Positions 23,367 through 31,837 of a DNA stretch of 51,540 nt are shown here, piece after piece. The stretch lies in contig UQNO01000012.1 in assembly GCA_900542475.1 (NCBI GenBank), positions 1 through 51,540 on the forward strand. Direction: 5' to 3'. The notes under the pieces are model-generated. The model had not been told where the DNA came from and searched no databases. It was given only the letters and a program-made list of their open reading frames with translations. Positions within the stretch are counted from its first letter, which is position 1. Each line of letters opens with the position of its first letter. Source of the DNA: an uncultured Bacteroidota bacterium. GTDB taxonomy: Bacteria; Bacteroidota; Bacteroidia; Bacteroidales; F082. The translations under genes and the position numbers were made by a program.

Positions 23367-24211
23367 TTGTTTGGTTGATAAATCTTTAAAAGTGCCTCTT
23401 TTTCAGTGTCTTTGAGATAAATCAAGTTTGAGATGAGCCAGCCTGAATTGTAGCCGCTGCGATTAAACCATGTTACCTCGAAATACCATTTTTTGATTTG
23501 GAAGACGTGGAATTTCACGCTTTCGACATGGTCGAATTTCAAGTTTCCTTGCTTTATCTCATAAAAAAACAATGTCAAATAATCTGGATGATAATCGGTG
23601 GAAGCATAATATTCGACGGTTTGTGGGTCGTTGAATATTTTATAAATGTTCATGAAGTCAAGTTCGTGACTCATGGGATGCAGAAAATGTTTCTCGCGCT
23701 CTGCCAACTCTCCTTGTGGAAAATATTTTTGAAATTCCGAGAAAAAGACGTTGGAAATCACCCATTTAGAACCCAACCCGTCTTTTTCTAAAGTCATGAT
23801 GAGGCTGATGTCCACCACCTGGCCTTTCCATTTGAATTTCGCAGAAATCTCCGAGTACCATTCGCCTCCGAGAAATTCCATAAATTGGTTGTTGTTTTTG
23901 GTAAGGTCTTCGATGAAATAATCGCGGAGCGTGCCTGATGTTCTCGGATTGTCGAGGTCGAACAACAAGGCGAGGGCGTCTTTGCGTTTCGCCGCGCTTC
24001 TATAGTCTTTGTCGTTGGGATACAGCCGGTTGCCATACTGGTCCTCTTCATAGTTGAACCTGTGGATAAACTGTCCCATCTGTTTTGTCATGGTATAAAA
24101 CTCGCGTTCGTCCACCTGGACGTCGCCGAGGTTGCCGACGACTTGAGCATCGGCTTTAAAATATAGTGCCAGCAATAATACCGGCACTATAATCTTCAAT
24201 GATTTATTCAT
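23363..24211 (-). CDS. Uncharacterised exported protein, LRR operon gene 3
   Basis: I do not recognise this 282-residue protein. A signal peptide of about 22 residues (ending ADA-Q) is clear. The middle (FLGGEWYSEISAKFKWKGQVVDISLIMTLEKDGLGSKWVISNVFF) has the strand pattern of an NTF2-like or lipocalin-like sheet, similar in style to the N-terminal domain of the LRR protein. There is no lipobox or membrane anchor. The start codon overlaps the stop of the upstream gene by one base, and its own stop overlaps the LRR gene start by 4 bp, so translation is probably coupled. Confidence 0.7.
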   Translation of the reverse strand: MNKSLKIIVPVLLLALYFKADAQVVGNLGDVQVDEREFYTMTKQMGQFIHRFNYEEDQYGNRLYPNDKDYRSAAKRKDALALLFDLDNPRTSGTLRDYFIEDLTKNNNQFMEFLGGEWYSEISAKFKWKGQVVDISLIMTLEKDGLGSKWVISNVFFSEFQKYFPQGELAEREKHFLHPMSHELDFMNIYKIFNDPQTVEYYASTDYHPDYLTLFFYEIKQGNLKFDHVESVKFHVFQIKKWYFEVTWFNRSGYNSGWLISNLIYLKDTEKEALLKIYQPNK

Positions 24212-24795
24212 TATTTATGTGTGGTTTCCTTTACTCGCATGTCGCCAAGCAACACGTCCCAGAAGCCAATGAGGCGACCGCCAATCTGTGTCTCTTTGCG
24301 TTTCACATAAACGGTGATGTCTTTCTTTGTCGTGTCCTGATAAACGAGTCTGCCCTCGGCGTCATATCCTTTGAATGTCTGGAAAATAGTGATTACGCCT
24401 ACGTATGTACCGTCGGGTTGACGCTGCAAGTCGGATACATACTGAATCTTATACCAATCGATTTCGACACGGTCGTAGTTAAGACGCATAAGTCTTTCGA
24501 GGTATTTGCGCACTTTATAGTACTCTATTTTTGTCTTCGATAATGACGACACGCCGATTTCTGCGTCAGGAGCGAAAAGCTCTTCGGCACGGTCGATGAC
24601 TCTGTTGGCCTCACTCCATGGAGTGTTCTTGGAACCTATCAATTTGACGTATTTAGACAGGTCGCGAACTTTTTCAAGTGCAAGACTGTCAATGGCTTGC
24701 TTACGTTCTGGACTGAGCTCCGGCTCTTGAGCGAATGCCTGATAACCTGTTAATGCGAAAAATGCGAGTGCTATTGCAAATAATACTTTTTTCAT
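24211..24795 (-). CDS. Uncharacterised exported protein, LRR operon gene 2
   Basis: This 194-residue protein has a signal peptide (1-22, ending AFA-Q), a helical segment (KQAIDSLALEKVRDLSKYVKL) and a sheet-rich region (IDWYKIQYVSDLQRQ, TYVGVITIFQTFKGYD, KKDITVYVKRKE). The layout suggests an NTF2-like fold but I cannot name a family. It shares this layout with the products of the two downstream genes, suggesting that the operon was partly built by duplication or works as a complex. Confidence 0.7.
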   Translation of the reverse strand: MKKVLFAIALAFFALTGYQAFAQEPELSPERKQAIDSLALEKVRDLSKYVKLIGSKNTPWSEANRVIDRAEELFAPDAEIGVSSLSKTKIEYYKVRKYLERLMRLNYDRVEIDWYKIQYVSDLQRQPDGTYVGVITIFQTFKGYDAEGRLVYQDTTKKDITVYVKRKETQIGGRLIGFWDVLLGDMRVKETTHK

Positions 24796-24796
24796 C

Positions 24797-25438
24797 TTAT
24801 TTCTTAATTAATTCGAGTTCAGTAATCTTGTTTTCTGCGTTGTACTTTATGTTGTCGATATTCACGGTGACTTTTTTCTGGTCTTTCAGATAGTTCAGGT
24901 AGTTGACAGCTGTCGTCGGACGATCGTAATCGTTGTAGTTGTTAAGACGTATGAGTACCACTGCGTCCGGAGACTCGAACAGCTTTAATGCCTCTTTGAT
25001 GTAGTGGTTCGCGGCGCTGATGTCTTTCGCGTTGGCAATCAAATGGAAGAAGTCATAGATGCCGTTGTTTGACTGATTTTGCTCCGCCGATTCTCGCAGC
25101 CTCTGCTCTTCTTCAAGACGTCGCTGCTCTGCTAATCTGTCTCTCTCCTCCATTTCCTTGGCGATTTTAGCCTCGGCGCGCTCAATCATTTCTACAATCT
25201 CGGGGTTCTTTTTTGAAAAATCAATCTGCTTTATTTCGTTGACACGCGCCAACTGTTCCTCTAAAGACCAATTTGTCTCGTCGTTCAAAATGGCATTTAA
25301 ATCTTTGGTGGCTTGTGCGACCTTTGCCTTGTACTCTTTCTTGGTCATTTTGCCAGATGACTTACAACTTGTTGCACCACAAATTGTTACGAGAGCAACC
25401 ATTGCAAGAATGATGATGTTTTTTAAATTCTTTACCAT
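24797..25438 (-). CDS. Coiled-coil lipoprotein, LRR operon gene 1
   Basis: This 213-residue lipoprotein has a signal peptide with lipobox GATSC (Cys about 25). A Glu/Arg-rich coiled coil of about 60 residues follows (EMIERAEAKIAKEMEERDRL and LEEEQRLRESAEQ), then a globular C-terminus with NTF2-like strands (VTVNIDNIKYNAENKITELEL). It is the promoter-proximal gene of the four-gene exported operon and could be its membrane-anchored organiser; that role is inferred. A -7 box lies 38 bp upstream. Confidence 0.75.
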   Translation of the reverse strand: MVKNLKNIIILAMVALVTICGATSCKSSGKMTKKEYKAKVAQATKDLNAILNDETNWSLEEQLARVNEIKQIDFSKKNPEIVEMIERAEAKIAKEMEERDRLAEQRRLEEEQRLRESAEQNQSNNGIYDFFHLIANAKDISAANHYIKEALKLFESPDAVVLIRLNNYNDYDRPTTAVNYLNYLKDQKKVTVNIDNIKYNAENKITELELIKK

Positions 25439-25475
25439 ATTACAAAAATTTGTTTGTCATTGATTAATTAACTCG

Positions 25476-25483
25476 CAAAGTTA
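25476..25483 (-). promoter_or_regulatory. -7 box for the exported LRR operon
   Basis: TAACTTTG on the minus strand (25483 to 25476) fits the Bacteroidota -7 consensus, 38 bp before the lipoprotein ATG. No TTTG is seen at -33. It is the only candidate promoter noticed upstream of the four genes. Confidence 0.5.
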
Positions 25484-25542
25484 AGAAATATTTTGTTAGG
25501 AAGTGCGATTATTCAAGATTTTTTAGCAATTTTGAAGGCGAA

Positions 25543-27240
25543 ATGAAATATTACAATATACCGCTCTTTCTTCCCGAACTCGCATGTCCTTTCCGATGCG
25601 TTTATTGCAATCAGTTTAGTATTACCGGAAAACAGAAAATGCCTGATATTCAAGAAGTTAAAAATACCATTGACAAATATCTTGAATCATTTAAGGAAAA
25701 AGACAGGTTCGTGGAAGTGGCGTTTTTTGGCGGAAATTTCACCGGGCTTCCGGAAAAAATGCAGGATGATTTTTTGAAAATTGTGCAGCCATATATGGAA
25801 AAAGGTGTCATAAACGGCATCCGATGCAGCACTCGACCGGACTATATTGATGAAAAACGTGTGAAAATCCTGAAAAATTTCGGTATGCTTAATATCGAGC
25901 TCGGAGCGCAGACGACAAACGATGGGATTTTGCAGAGATGCGGGCGCGGGCATTCATACAAAGACATAGAAAACGCTTCGCATATCATTGTCAACGAGGA
26001 TGTGACACTGGGTCTTCAGATGATGCTCGGATTGCCTTTCGACACCTTTGAAGATGACAGACAAACAGCTCGTGACATCGTGCGCCTCGGAGCGAAAGAA
26101 ACACGCATTTATCCTTGTGTCGTCGTGAAAGACACTGAATTGGAACGGCTTTACAGAAACGGAGAGTATTCTCCTCTGTCTCTTGATGCTGCTATCGAAC
26201 AATCAGCGACATTGTACGAGTATTTCTCGGAAAACGATGTCAAAGTGCTTCGTATAGGTCTTCACACCTCCGATGACTTGAACGGCGACGCTTTTGTGGC
26301 CGGTCCTTATCATAAAAACTTTGCAGAGATGGTGTTCAGCCGTTTATGGGGTAGGAAATTTGATGAAATTAACGATAAATCAGAAGGTCTTGTCGTCGAA
26401 GTGCCTGCAAATCAACTGAATCACGCAATAGGATACAAAGGAGAGAATAAAAAGAAATTGGAACAAAGATTTAAAAAAGTTGTCATCAAAAGTGAAAAAC
26501 GCGAACAAAAGGCAAACTCTTGCAACAAAATTGCAATCATAGCAAGCTCCACCATGCCGCCAAAAGCAAAAGAAACGCTCTCCCAAATGGGCGATGTGAC
26601 ATGGCTTGAACCCTCCGAAAACGCTTATCCCTCAATCTCGTCACATCCCGATGTTTTCTTCTTTTGCCATAACGAAAGGTGTTGTAAATCAATTGTTTGT
26701 GCTGAAAAAGTCCATGTTGGTTTGCCTGACAATATTGAGGTGATAAAAGGAGAGACAAATGTTGGAAAAAAATATCCGGAGACATGTCATTATAATGCTG
26801 TTGGAATTTCTAATATATTGATACACAATTTACAACATACAGATTTGTCCATATTGAAATTATATGGAAAAATATGGACAAAATCAGTGCAAATCAATGT
26901 AAATCAAGGATATACACGTTGTAATCTGTTGGCTTTGAACGAGACTAATTACATTACTTCCGATTTTGGTATTAAGAAAACTTTGGAAGAACAGGGATTC
27001 GTTGTGTTCTACGTTGATCCGCGTCAAATCATGCTTCCTGGTCATGACCACGGATTTTTTCCAGGCTGCTGCGGACTTTATAATGACGCTGTCGTTGTTT
27101 GCGGTGCGTTGAAACATCTGAAAGAATGTAAGGACTTGCGCAAGTTTATTCGACGTAATAAGATGAGAATAATAGAGTTATATGATGGGAAACCTATTGA
27201 TGTCGGAAGCATTTTCATCATCAGATGTCAAAAAAATTAG
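25543..27240 (+). CDS. Radical SAM protein fused to a DUF6873-like GME-fold domain
   Basis: This 565-residue protein has two parts. Residues 1 to about 300 are a radical SAM enzyme of the HemN/Elp3-like type: the cluster motif is C15-x3-C19-x2-C22 (CPFRCVYC), followed by FFGGNFTGLP and GLQMMLGLPFD. Residues about 325-565 resemble DUF6873, a guanidino-modifying-enzyme-like fold, with KKYPETCHYNAVGISN, IHNLQHTDLSILK, NVNQGYTRCN and GFFPGCCGLYND. In clostridial genomes I recall these as separate genes, so the fusion is informative. Function of neither half is established. It is divergent from the LRR operon and sits just upstream of a U32 protein gene. Confidence 0.8.
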   Translation: MKYYNIPLFLPELACPFRCVYCNQFSITGKQKMPDIQEVKNTIDKYLESFKEKDRFVEVAFFGGNFTGLPEKMQDDFLKIVQPYMEKGVINGIRCSTRPDYIDEKRVKILKNFGMLNIELGAQTTNDGILQRCGRGHSYKDIENASHIIVNEDVTLGLQMMLGLPFDTFEDDRQTARDIVRLGAKETRIYPCVVVKDTELERLYRNGEYSPLSLDAAIEQSATLYEYFSENDVKVLRIGLHTSDDLNGDAFVAGPYHKNFAEMVFSRLWGRKFDEINDKSEGLVVEVPANQLNHAIGYKGENKKKLEQRFKKVVIKSEKREQKANSCNKIAIIASSTMPPKAKETLSQMGDVTWLEPSENAYPSISSHPDVFFFCHNERCCKSIVCAEKVHVGLPDNIEVIKGETNVGKKYPETCHYNAVGISNILIHNLQHTDLSILKLYGKIWTKSVQINVNQGYTRCNLLALNETNYITSDFGIKKTLEEQGFVVFYVDPRQIMLPGHDHGFFPGCCGLYNDAVVVCGALKHLKECKDLRKFIRRNKMRIIELYDGKPIDVGSIFIIRCQKN

Positions 27241-27241
27241 T

Positions 27242-27249
27242 TATTTTTG
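27242..27249 (+). promoter_or_regulatory. -7 box for the U32 protein gene
   Basis: TATTTTTG lies just after the radical SAM stop codon and 15 bp before the TTG start at 27265. An alternative in-frame TTG at 27247 falls inside this box and is therefore unlikely to be the start. Confidence 0.55.
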
Positions 27250-27264
27250 CAAAAAATATTTGAC

Positions 27265-29118
27265 TTGAAAAAGATAGAACTTCTTTCCCCGGCGAAAAAT
27301 CTCGAGGTTGGCATGGCTGCCGTCAATCACGGTGCTGACGCGGTATATATCGGCGGTCCGGGCTTCGGCGCACGCGAAAAAGCAAGTAACAGCATAGAAG
27401 ATATCGAGAAACTGTGCCGTCATGCCGCCATTTTCAATGCCAAAGTTTACGTCACTCTTAATACTTTGTTGTTTGACAATGAGTTGGAACAAGCTCGAAA
27501 AATCGCATGGGACTGCTATAACGCCGGTGTTGATGCTCTCATTGTGCAAGATATGGCTCTTCTGATGATGGATATGCCTCCGATTGGACTGCATGCCTCC
27601 ACACAATGCCATAACATCACCGCTGAAAAAGTGAAGTTTCTTGAAGATATTGGATTCAAACAGGTGGTACTTGCAAGGGAATTGAGTATCAACGAGATAA
27701 AAGAAATTCGCTCGAAAACGACAGTGCCGTTGGAATTTTTTGTCCACGGAGCGTTGTGTGTTTCATACAGCGGCCAGTGCTATTTGAGCCATGTCATCGG
27801 GCATCGCTCGGCAAATCGTGGAGCGTGTGCCCAGCCATGCCGGCTGAAATGGAATCTTGAAGATGAAAACAATAACACCTTGATAACCAATAGACATCTG
27901 CTGTCACTGCGCGACATGAACAACTCTGAAAACATTGAGGAACTCATAGATGCAGGCATCACTTCGTTTAAAATCGAAGGTCGTCTGAAAAACGCTGATT
28001 ATGTGAAGAATACTACTGCGTACTACCGTCGTGTCATAGATAAAGTCATTGAGCGCAGACCTGATTTGGAACCTGCTTCACGAGGTGTCTCGACACCGTC
28101 ATTCGAACCGAATCCCGAGAAGTCGTTTTCCCGAGGTTTCACTGACTATTTCGCACATGGCCGACAAAAAAACATCGACGCTCCCTTTACCCCGAAATCA
28201 ATGGGAGAATACATCGGAGAAATAAGGAAAATTGATGGTAAGAGGTTGACTGTCAAGCTGAAAGACGGCGTTGTCCTGCACAATGGTGATGGATTGTGTT
28301 TTTTAGATGAAAGCAACGGATTGCAAGGTTTTAATGTCAATGGAGTTGAAGGCGGCGCGATACTGGTGTCGTCGGCATTGTCGCCGTCTCGACCGAAACG
28401 TATAAAAGAGAGGCGAAGAGAAGAAGACTCTTCCAAACTGTATCGCAACTTCGACATTTTTTGGCAACGCTCCGTTGACACTTCCAACGGCAACCGTAAA
28501 ATCGCAGTCAAATTGCAAGCGGTTGACACTCTTGAGGGCTTGAGGCTGTCGGCATCCGTCGATGATGACATCGGCGCAAGTGTTGAGATAAAGTGCCAAA
28601 AAGACCCGGCGAAGAACTCGGAAAAAGCGTTCGAAAGTATTCGTGCAAAGCTGTCGCAATGGGGCGACACTAAATTCACAGTCGAAAGCATCGACATAGA
28701 CTTCAAAGAGGTCTATTTTATTCCGAACTCGGTTTTGGGAGATATGAAACGGCAACTGATTGTGAAATTGGAGGAGACATTGATGGAACATCATCGTGTG
28801 GAACCCTGCCGTAATGCGTCTCAACAAGCGGATTTTCCTACAAAAACATTATCGTATTCAGGTAATGTCGTCAATTCATTGTCACGTAAATTCTATGAAA
28901 ATCATGGTGTCGCGCATATTGACGACGGTTTGGAAAAAACAATGCCCGAAGGCGAAATCGTGCTTATGACCACAAAACATTGCATACGTTATGCCAACGG
29001 CATGTGCGCAAAAGAAACCGGAAAACCTGCCACACCGTTGTTTATCAGCAACGAACACGGTCGTTTCCGCCTTGATTTTGACTGCAAAAAATGTTGTATG
29101 AAAGTAGTCGATATTTAA
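27265..29118 (+). CDS. rlhA: U32-family protein, RlhA-like 23S rRNA hydroxylation factor
   Basis: This 617-residue protein matches the long U32 family to which E. coli RlhA belongs; RlhA is needed for 5-hydroxylation of C2501 in 23S rRNA using prephenate. It begins KIELLSPAKNLEVGMAAVNHGADAVYIG. Cysteines for an iron-sulfur cluster lie in GALCVSYSGQCYLS and RGACAQPCRLKW, and a long C-terminal collagenase-type region follows. The start is a TTG at 27265 (then KKIELLSPAKN, the family's usual start); I found no suitable ATG. Assignment to RlhA rather than another U32 branch rests on length and the N-terminal half. Confidence 0.85.
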   Translation: MKKIELLSPAKNLEVGMAAVNHGADAVYIGGPGFGAREKASNSIEDIEKLCRHAAIFNAKVYVTLNTLLFDNELEQARKIAWDCYNAGVDALIVQDMALLMMDMPPIGLHASTQCHNITAEKVKFLEDIGFKQVVLARELSINEIKEIRSKTTVPLEFFVHGALCVSYSGQCYLSHVIGHRSANRGACAQPCRLKWNLEDENNNTLITNRHLLSLRDMNNSENIEELIDAGITSFKIEGRLKNADYVKNTTAYYRRVIDKVIERRPDLEPASRGVSTPSFEPNPEKSFSRGFTDYFAHGRQKNIDAPFTPKSMGEYIGEIRKIDGKRLTVKLKDGVVLHNGDGLCFLDESNGLQGFNVNGVEGGAILVSSALSPSRPKRIKERRREEDSSKLYRNFDIFWQRSVDTSNGNRKIAVKLQAVDTLEGLRLSASVDDDIGASVEIKCQKDPAKNSEKAFESIRAKLSQWGDTKFTVESIDIDFKEVYFIPNSVLGDMKRQLIVKLEETLMEHHRVEPCRNASQQADFPTKTLSYSGNVVNSLSRKFYENHGVAHIDDGLEKTMPEGEIVLMTTKHCIRYANGMCAKETGKPATPLFISNEHGRFRLDFDCKKCCMKVVDI

Positions 29119-29126
29119 AAATTTTG

Positions 29127-29134
29127 TAAATTTG
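29127..29134 (+). promoter_or_regulatory. -7 box for aspS
   Basis: TAAATTTG lies 32 bp before the aspS ATG and just after the previous gene's stop codon. It fits the Bacteroidota consensus; no TTTG was found at -33. Confidence 0.45.
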
Positions 29135-29166
29135 CAAATTTATAGGATATAATAATTAAACGAAAT

Positions 29167-30924
29167 ATGTTTAGAACTCATACTTGTGGTGAACTTCGCA
29201 TGGCCAATGTGGGTCAGGAAGTCACTTTGAGCGGCTGGGTGCAGCGCGTACGCGACAAGGGTGCCTTGCTTTGGATTGATTTGCGCGACAGATATGGTAT
29301 CACGCAACTGTTTATGCAAGAGGGCATAAGCTCTGTTGAGACGATAAAGACCGCCCGTGAAATCGGACGCGAGTTTGTCGTTCAGGCAAAAGGTGTTGTA
29401 GTGGAACGAGAGTCGAAGAATCCGAAGAACCCGACGGGAGACATAGAGATGAAAGTGGAGTCGTTGAAGATTTTGACCACCTCGAAGGTGCCTCCGTTCA
29501 CCATCGAAGATGTCAGCGACGGCGGCGACGATATACGCATGAAATATCGATACCTCGACTTGCGTCGCAACCCAATCAAGAACAATATCATCTTGCGTCA
29601 TAAAATGGCTCGGGAGATTCGTGAATATTTGTCAGGCAACGACTTCCTTGAGATTGAAACTCCTTGCCTTATTAAATCGACACCTGAAGGCGCTCGCGAC
29701 TTCGTAGTGCCTTCGCGCATGAATCCAGGCGAGTTCTACGCTCTCCCACAATCGCCGCAGCAGTTCAAACAACTCCTCATGGTAGCGGGTTTCGACCGCT
29801 ATTTCCAGATTGTACGCTGCTTCCGTGATGAAGACCTCCGCGCTGACCGTCAGCCGGAGTTCACACAGATAGACTGCGAGATGTCGTTTGTGGAACAGGA
29901 AGATGCTATAAATATGTTCGAGGGCTTGGCAAAGCATCTGTTCAAGACTGTCAAGGGCGTTGAATTCGGCGATTTTCCAAGAATCACCTGGCATGACGCA
30001 ATGAAATATTACGGTAGCGACAAGCCGGACACCCGTTTCGGAATGAGGTTCGTCGAGCTTAACGACGTGGCGAAGGGTCATGGATTCCCGGTGTTCGATG
30101 AGGCCGAACTCGTGGTCGCCATCAACGCCGAAGGCTGCGCCAACTATACCCGCAAGCAGACCGACGCCCTCACCGACTTCGTGAAACGTCCGCAAGTCGG
30201 CGCAAAAGGCTTGGTTTATGTAAAATACAACGAAGACGGCACCGTCAAGTCGTCGGTTGACAAGTTCTACACACCCGAGGTGTTGAAGACATGGCTCGAC
30301 AAATGCGATGCCAAACCAGGAGACATGTTGTTGATTCTCAGTGGCAACGCCATGCCGACAAGAGTGCAGATGAGCGCTCTCCGCCTTGAGATGGGCAACC
30401 AACTCGGCTTGCGCGACCCTAACGTATATAAGCCATTGTGGGTCGTTGACTTTCCTCTTCTTGAGTGGGACGACGAGACACAGCGTTTCTATGCCATGCA
30501 CCATCCGTTCACGGCTCCCAAGCCGGAAGATGAGCACTTGCTTGAGCAGCCCGACAAATGGGGTGAGATTCGTGCCAACGCCTACGACATCGTGCTCAAC
30601 GGCACGGAAATCGGTGGTGGCTCGGTGCGTATCCACGACAAGAACCTGCAAAGGAAGATGTTCCATACTCTTGGCTTCACCGACGAAAAGGCGCAGGAAC
30701 AGTTCGGCTTCCTGATGAACGCTTTCGAATACGGAGCGCCGCCGCACGCAGGATTGGCATTCGGTTTTGACAGACTTTGCTCATTGTTCGGAGGACAGGA
30801 TTCTATCCGCGACTTCATCGCGTTCCCGAAAAACAACCAAGGACGCGATGTCATGGCGGAAAGCCCCTCGCCGATTGCGCAGGAACAGCTCGATGAATTG
30901 CATATCTCATTGAACTTGAAATGA
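29167..30924 (+). CDS. aspS: Aspartyl-tRNA synthetase
   Basis: This 585-residue class II synthetase charges tRNA-Asp. It has an N-terminal OB anticodon-binding domain (GWVQRVRDKGALLWIDLRD), motif 2 (IVRCFRDEDLRADRQPEF), a bacterial-type GAD insertion (around KGLVYVKYNEDG to KPGDMLLILSG) and motif 3 (GLAFGFDRLCSLFGG). Length and order are those of bacterial AspRS. Its stop codon overlaps the start of a small gene downstream by 4 bp. Confidence 0.98.
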   Translation: MFRTHTCGELRMANVGQEVTLSGWVQRVRDKGALLWIDLRDRYGITQLFMQEGISSVETIKTAREIGREFVVQAKGVVVERESKNPKNPTGDIEMKVESLKILTTSKVPPFTIEDVSDGGDDIRMKYRYLDLRRNPIKNNIILRHKMAREIREYLSGNDFLEIETPCLIKSTPEGARDFVVPSRMNPGEFYALPQSPQQFKQLLMVAGFDRYFQIVRCFRDEDLRADRQPEFTQIDCEMSFVEQEDAINMFEGLAKHLFKTVKGVEFGDFPRITWHDAMKYYGSDKPDTRFGMRFVELNDVAKGHGFPVFDEAELVVAINAEGCANYTRKQTDALTDFVKRPQVGAKGLVYVKYNEDGTVKSSVDKFYTPEVLKTWLDKCDAKPGDMLLILSGNAMPTRVQMSALRLEMGNQLGLRDPNVYKPLWVVDFPLLEWDDETQRFYAMHHPFTAPKPEDEHLLEQPDKWGEIRANAYDIVLNGTEIGGGSVRIHDKNLQRKMFHTLGFTDEKAQEQFGFLMNAFEYGAPPHAGLAFGFDRLCSLFGGQDSIRDFIAFPKNNQGRDVMAESPSPIAQEQLDELHISLNLK

Positions 30925-31142
30925 TGCCAGATGAAGCAAATGAAGAAGATATAGTGGCTTGTTTAATGAATCGTAACATTTCAGTTGATGATATGGCATT
31001 GAAACAATCGGCACATCAGATTCTAAAAACGAAACCACGACGGGGATATTTGACTATATCCAATGCATTACAATGGAGGTTGCAATACCAACAAATTGTT
31101 GACTTAAGAAAGAGTATTGCCGGAATTTTTAAGATGATTTGA
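30921..31142 (+). CDS. Small uncharacterised protein downstream of aspS
   Basis: This 73-residue frame starts at an ATG overlapping the aspS stop by 4 bp (ATGA). It is acidic at the N-terminus and basic and helical after that (KQSAHQILKTKPRRGYL, ALQWRLQYQQIVDLRKSI). I do not recognise it. The sequence is A/T-richer than aspS and pfkA. With the following specificity-domain fragment it may form a short transferred or decayed segment between two housekeeping genes. Confidence 0.45.
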   Translation: MMPDEANEEDIVACLMNRNISVDDMALKQSAHQILKTKPRRGYLTISNALQWRLQYQQIVDLRKSIAGIFKMI

Positions 31143-31156
31143 CATGGAGGTCGATC

Positions 31157-31795
31157 ATGCAGGTACTTGGAGCCGATATATCTGATTTGGTTTTTGACAT
31201 ATTGAAAAGTTCAAATCTCAAAACACTGGTTGTAGATAGCCCTAAAAAATATACTATTGTAACTCGACGATATATTGGTCAAAAAACAGATTACCTCGTC
31301 AACTATCCCCAAAAACATGAATGCCTTCAAAAACACATTGATGAATTTCGTAAAAGAAAATCCACTATTTATCAAGGGAATCCTGACTTTTCTATCTTTG
31401 GTACAGGTGATTACTCATTCAAACCCTATAAAGTGGCTATTTCAGGTTTATATAAAACAATGTATTTTACACTGATTATGCCACAAGAAAAACCTCTCAT
31501 GGTTGATGATACGTGTTATTTTTTAAGTTTTGATAATTTAAAGGACGCAGTTGCTGTTCATACATTATTAAACACTGAAATCATACGTTCATTCCTTAAA
31601 TCAATTACATTCCCTGATGCAAAAAGAATGATAACAAAGGAGGCATTAATGAGGATTGACCTTGCAAAGGTGTTGGAGCTTTCAAACCGAAGTCAATTAA
31701 TAAAAGAAGCCAATGCTGCTTTTTCCGCTATTAACAATAAAACCAGCATAAAAACAGAAGATTTTGATTTTATAGACAAAAAGATGTTCAATTAG
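31157..31795 (+). CDS. C-terminal specificity-domain fragment of a DNA methyltransferase
   Basis: This 212-residue protein resembles only the target-recognition and C-terminal part of Eco57I-like N6-adenine DNA methyltransferases. Telltale stretches are RKSTIYQGNPDFSIFGTGDY, FKPYKVAISGLYK and MVDDTCYFLSFDN, then SITFPDAKRMITKEALMRIDL. The catalytic domain with its NPPY motif is absent here and upstream, so it cannot methylate alone. ATG at 31157 has a GGAGG ribosome site 6 bp before it; TTG at 31139 is a second choice. Base composition is visibly A/T-rich compared with aspS and pfkA. It is a probable remnant, or a stand-alone DNA-binding protein. Confidence 0.65.
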   Translation: MQVLGADISDLVFDILKSSNLKTLVVDSPKKYTIVTRRYIGQKTDYLVNYPQKHECLQKHIDEFRKRKSTIYQGNPDFSIFGTGDYSFKPYKVAISGLYKTMYFTLIMPQEKPLMVDDTCYFLSFDNLKDAVAVHTLLNTEIIRSFLKSITFPDAKRMITKEALMRIDLAKVLELSNRSQLIKEANAAFSAINNKTSIKTEDFDFIDKKMFN

Positions 31796-31807
31796 AATTG
31801 TTTTAAT

Positions 31808-31836
31808 CAAATAAAATTAAATTAAATTAAATTAAA
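31808..31836. repeat. AAATT pentanucleotide repeats before pfkA
   Basis: About four to five copies of the 5-bp unit AAATT run up to the pfkA start codon, preceded by AATCAAATA. Changes in copy number would alter promoter or ribosome-site spacing of pfkA. No -7 box was recognised in the gap, so the true promoter may lie further upstream. Confidence 0.6.
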
Positions 31837-31837
31837 T

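Noticed and set aside
29632..30747. Long antisense open frame of 371 codons in aspS
   Set aside because: It lies entirely within aspS on the opposite strand, has no recognisable product and no promoter; it reflects codon bias.
31157..31795. Complete restriction-modification system
   Set aside because: Only the specificity end of a methyltransferase is present; no catalytic domain or nuclease is nearby.
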